From Lentisphaerota bacterium (lineage in GTDB: Bacteria > Verrucomicrobiota > Kiritimatiellia > RFP12 > JAAYLN01): a stretch of DNA of 7,474 nucleotides. The first letter of the stretch is position 1, and every line of letters begins with the position of its first letter. A program made the position numbers and the translations under genes. This document shows, piece after piece, positions 7,393 through 7,474 of the stretch. The notes beneath the pieces were generated by a model. That model made no database searches, had not been told where the DNA came from, and saw only the letters and a list, made by a program, of their open reading frames with translations. The stretch covers positions 1 through 7,474 of the forward strand of contig JAAYZJ010000290.1 of NCBI GenBank assembly GCA_012514915.1. The letters are read 5' to 3'.

Positions 7393-7420
7393 GGTGGACA
7401 GGCAGGAATGCCTGTCCACC
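7393..7420. repeat. Perfect 12-bp inverted repeat with 4-base loop
   Basis: GGTGGACAGGCA (7393-7404) and TGCCTGTCCACC (7409-7420) are exact reverse complements separated by GGAA on the plus strand, which fits a GNRA tetraloop if transcribed from that strand (TTCC on the other). Neither side has a T-tract, so it is not a classical terminator. It resembles a REP-like palindromic unit lying exactly between two 9-mer repeat blocks. Confidence 0.85.
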
Positions 7421-7447
7421 CTTCGTGACCTTCGTGCGCTTCGTGGT
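7421..7447. repeat. Three tandem CTTCGTG 9-mers
   Basis: CTTCGTGAC, CTTCGTGCG and CTTCGTGGT run head to tail with a 9-bp period and a variable last two bases. The block abuts the palindrome on its left and an A/T tract on its right. Its period and the altered ending of its last unit mirror the TTGGCGTCC units. Confidence 0.8.
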
Positions 7448-7448
7448 G

Positions 7449-7474
7449 AAAAAAATAAAAAAAATAAAAAATAA
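7449..7474. other. A/T homopolymeric tract at the window edge
   Basis: The last 26 bases contain only A and T: runs of 6-8 A interrupted by single T residues, in sharp contrast with the surrounding GC-rich DNA. On the plus strand it follows the CTTCGTGGTG end of the 9-mer block. It could be a bent, promoter-proximal UP-like element or part of the repeat unit itself. The edge of the window prevents a decision. Confidence 0.6.

Larger units (their letters stand above)
7063..7474. other. Repeat-rich intergenic region upstream of the two-gene operon
   Basis: About 410 bases carry no credible gene. Small open frames here translate to low-complexity peptides such as LNRQGRQGRQG, which arise from the DNA repeats. 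From the right edge inward there is an A/T tract, a triplet of 9-mers, a perfect palindrome, two 32-bp units, a 13-bp tandem triplet, a short palindrome CGCCTGCCAGGCG (7233-7245), an AT-rich patch (7210-7219), a hairpin with a T-tract, a promoter candidate and a leader hairpin. No tRNA, other RNA gene or CRISPR array is recognisable. The gene to the right lies outside the window. Confidence 0.8.

Noticed and set aside
7393..7420. Palindrome as an intrinsic terminator
   Set aside because: No run of T follows the stem on either strand; the A/T tract is 28 bases away beyond the CTTCGTG repeats.
7248..7447. Possible CRISPR array from clustered repeats
   Set aside because: The units are of several unrelated types with internal 9- or 13-bp periods, there are no regularly sized spacers, and no cas gene is visible.

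Overview
The window is very GC-rich DNA with two long, adjacent genes on the minus strand, a repeat-dense intergenic stretch at the right end, and nothing credible on the plus strand. Protein family content (a DUF6785-type polytopic membrane protein followed by a giant FtsX-like permease with a peptidase-like ectodomain) and the 9-bp-period intergenic repeats suggest a PVC-group bacterium (Kiritimatiellota, Lentisphaerota, Verrucomicrobiota or Planctomycetota) or a similar environmental lineage. This is inferred from family knowledge; no marker gene is present.

Layout, in the direction of transcription (right to left). Positions 7474-7063 are non-coding and hold several short repeat units (an A/T tract, three 9-mers, a perfect 12-bp palindrome, two near-identical 32-bp units and a 13-bp tandem triplet), then a hairpin with a T-tract, a weak promoter candidate and a leader hairpin. 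The first gene (7062-4486) encodes an 858-residue multi-spanning membrane protein. Four bases after its stop codon the second gene starts (4481) and stays open to the left edge, 1493 residues, with its C-terminus outside the window. Its reading frame was checked by translating from position 4481 down to position 3. Because it never meets a stop inside the window it is easily missed, and long open antisense frames over it look tempting but are composition artefacts.

The two genes almost certainly form one transcript and are probably translationally coupled. The second protein has the membrane layout of an FtsX/MacB-type ABC permease, preceded by an N-terminal membrane anchor, a roughly 900-residue outer domain and three extra membrane helices. 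The start of that outer domain resembles an M28 aminopeptidase with its PA-like insert, but the metal-binding residues appear to be lost. No ATPase is in the window; an FtsX-type permease needs one, so it is expected downstream (left of position 1) or elsewhere. The working hypothesis is an uncharacterised envelope transport or mechanotransmission system made of a DUF6785 integral membrane protein and an ABC permease with a pseudopeptidase ectodomain.
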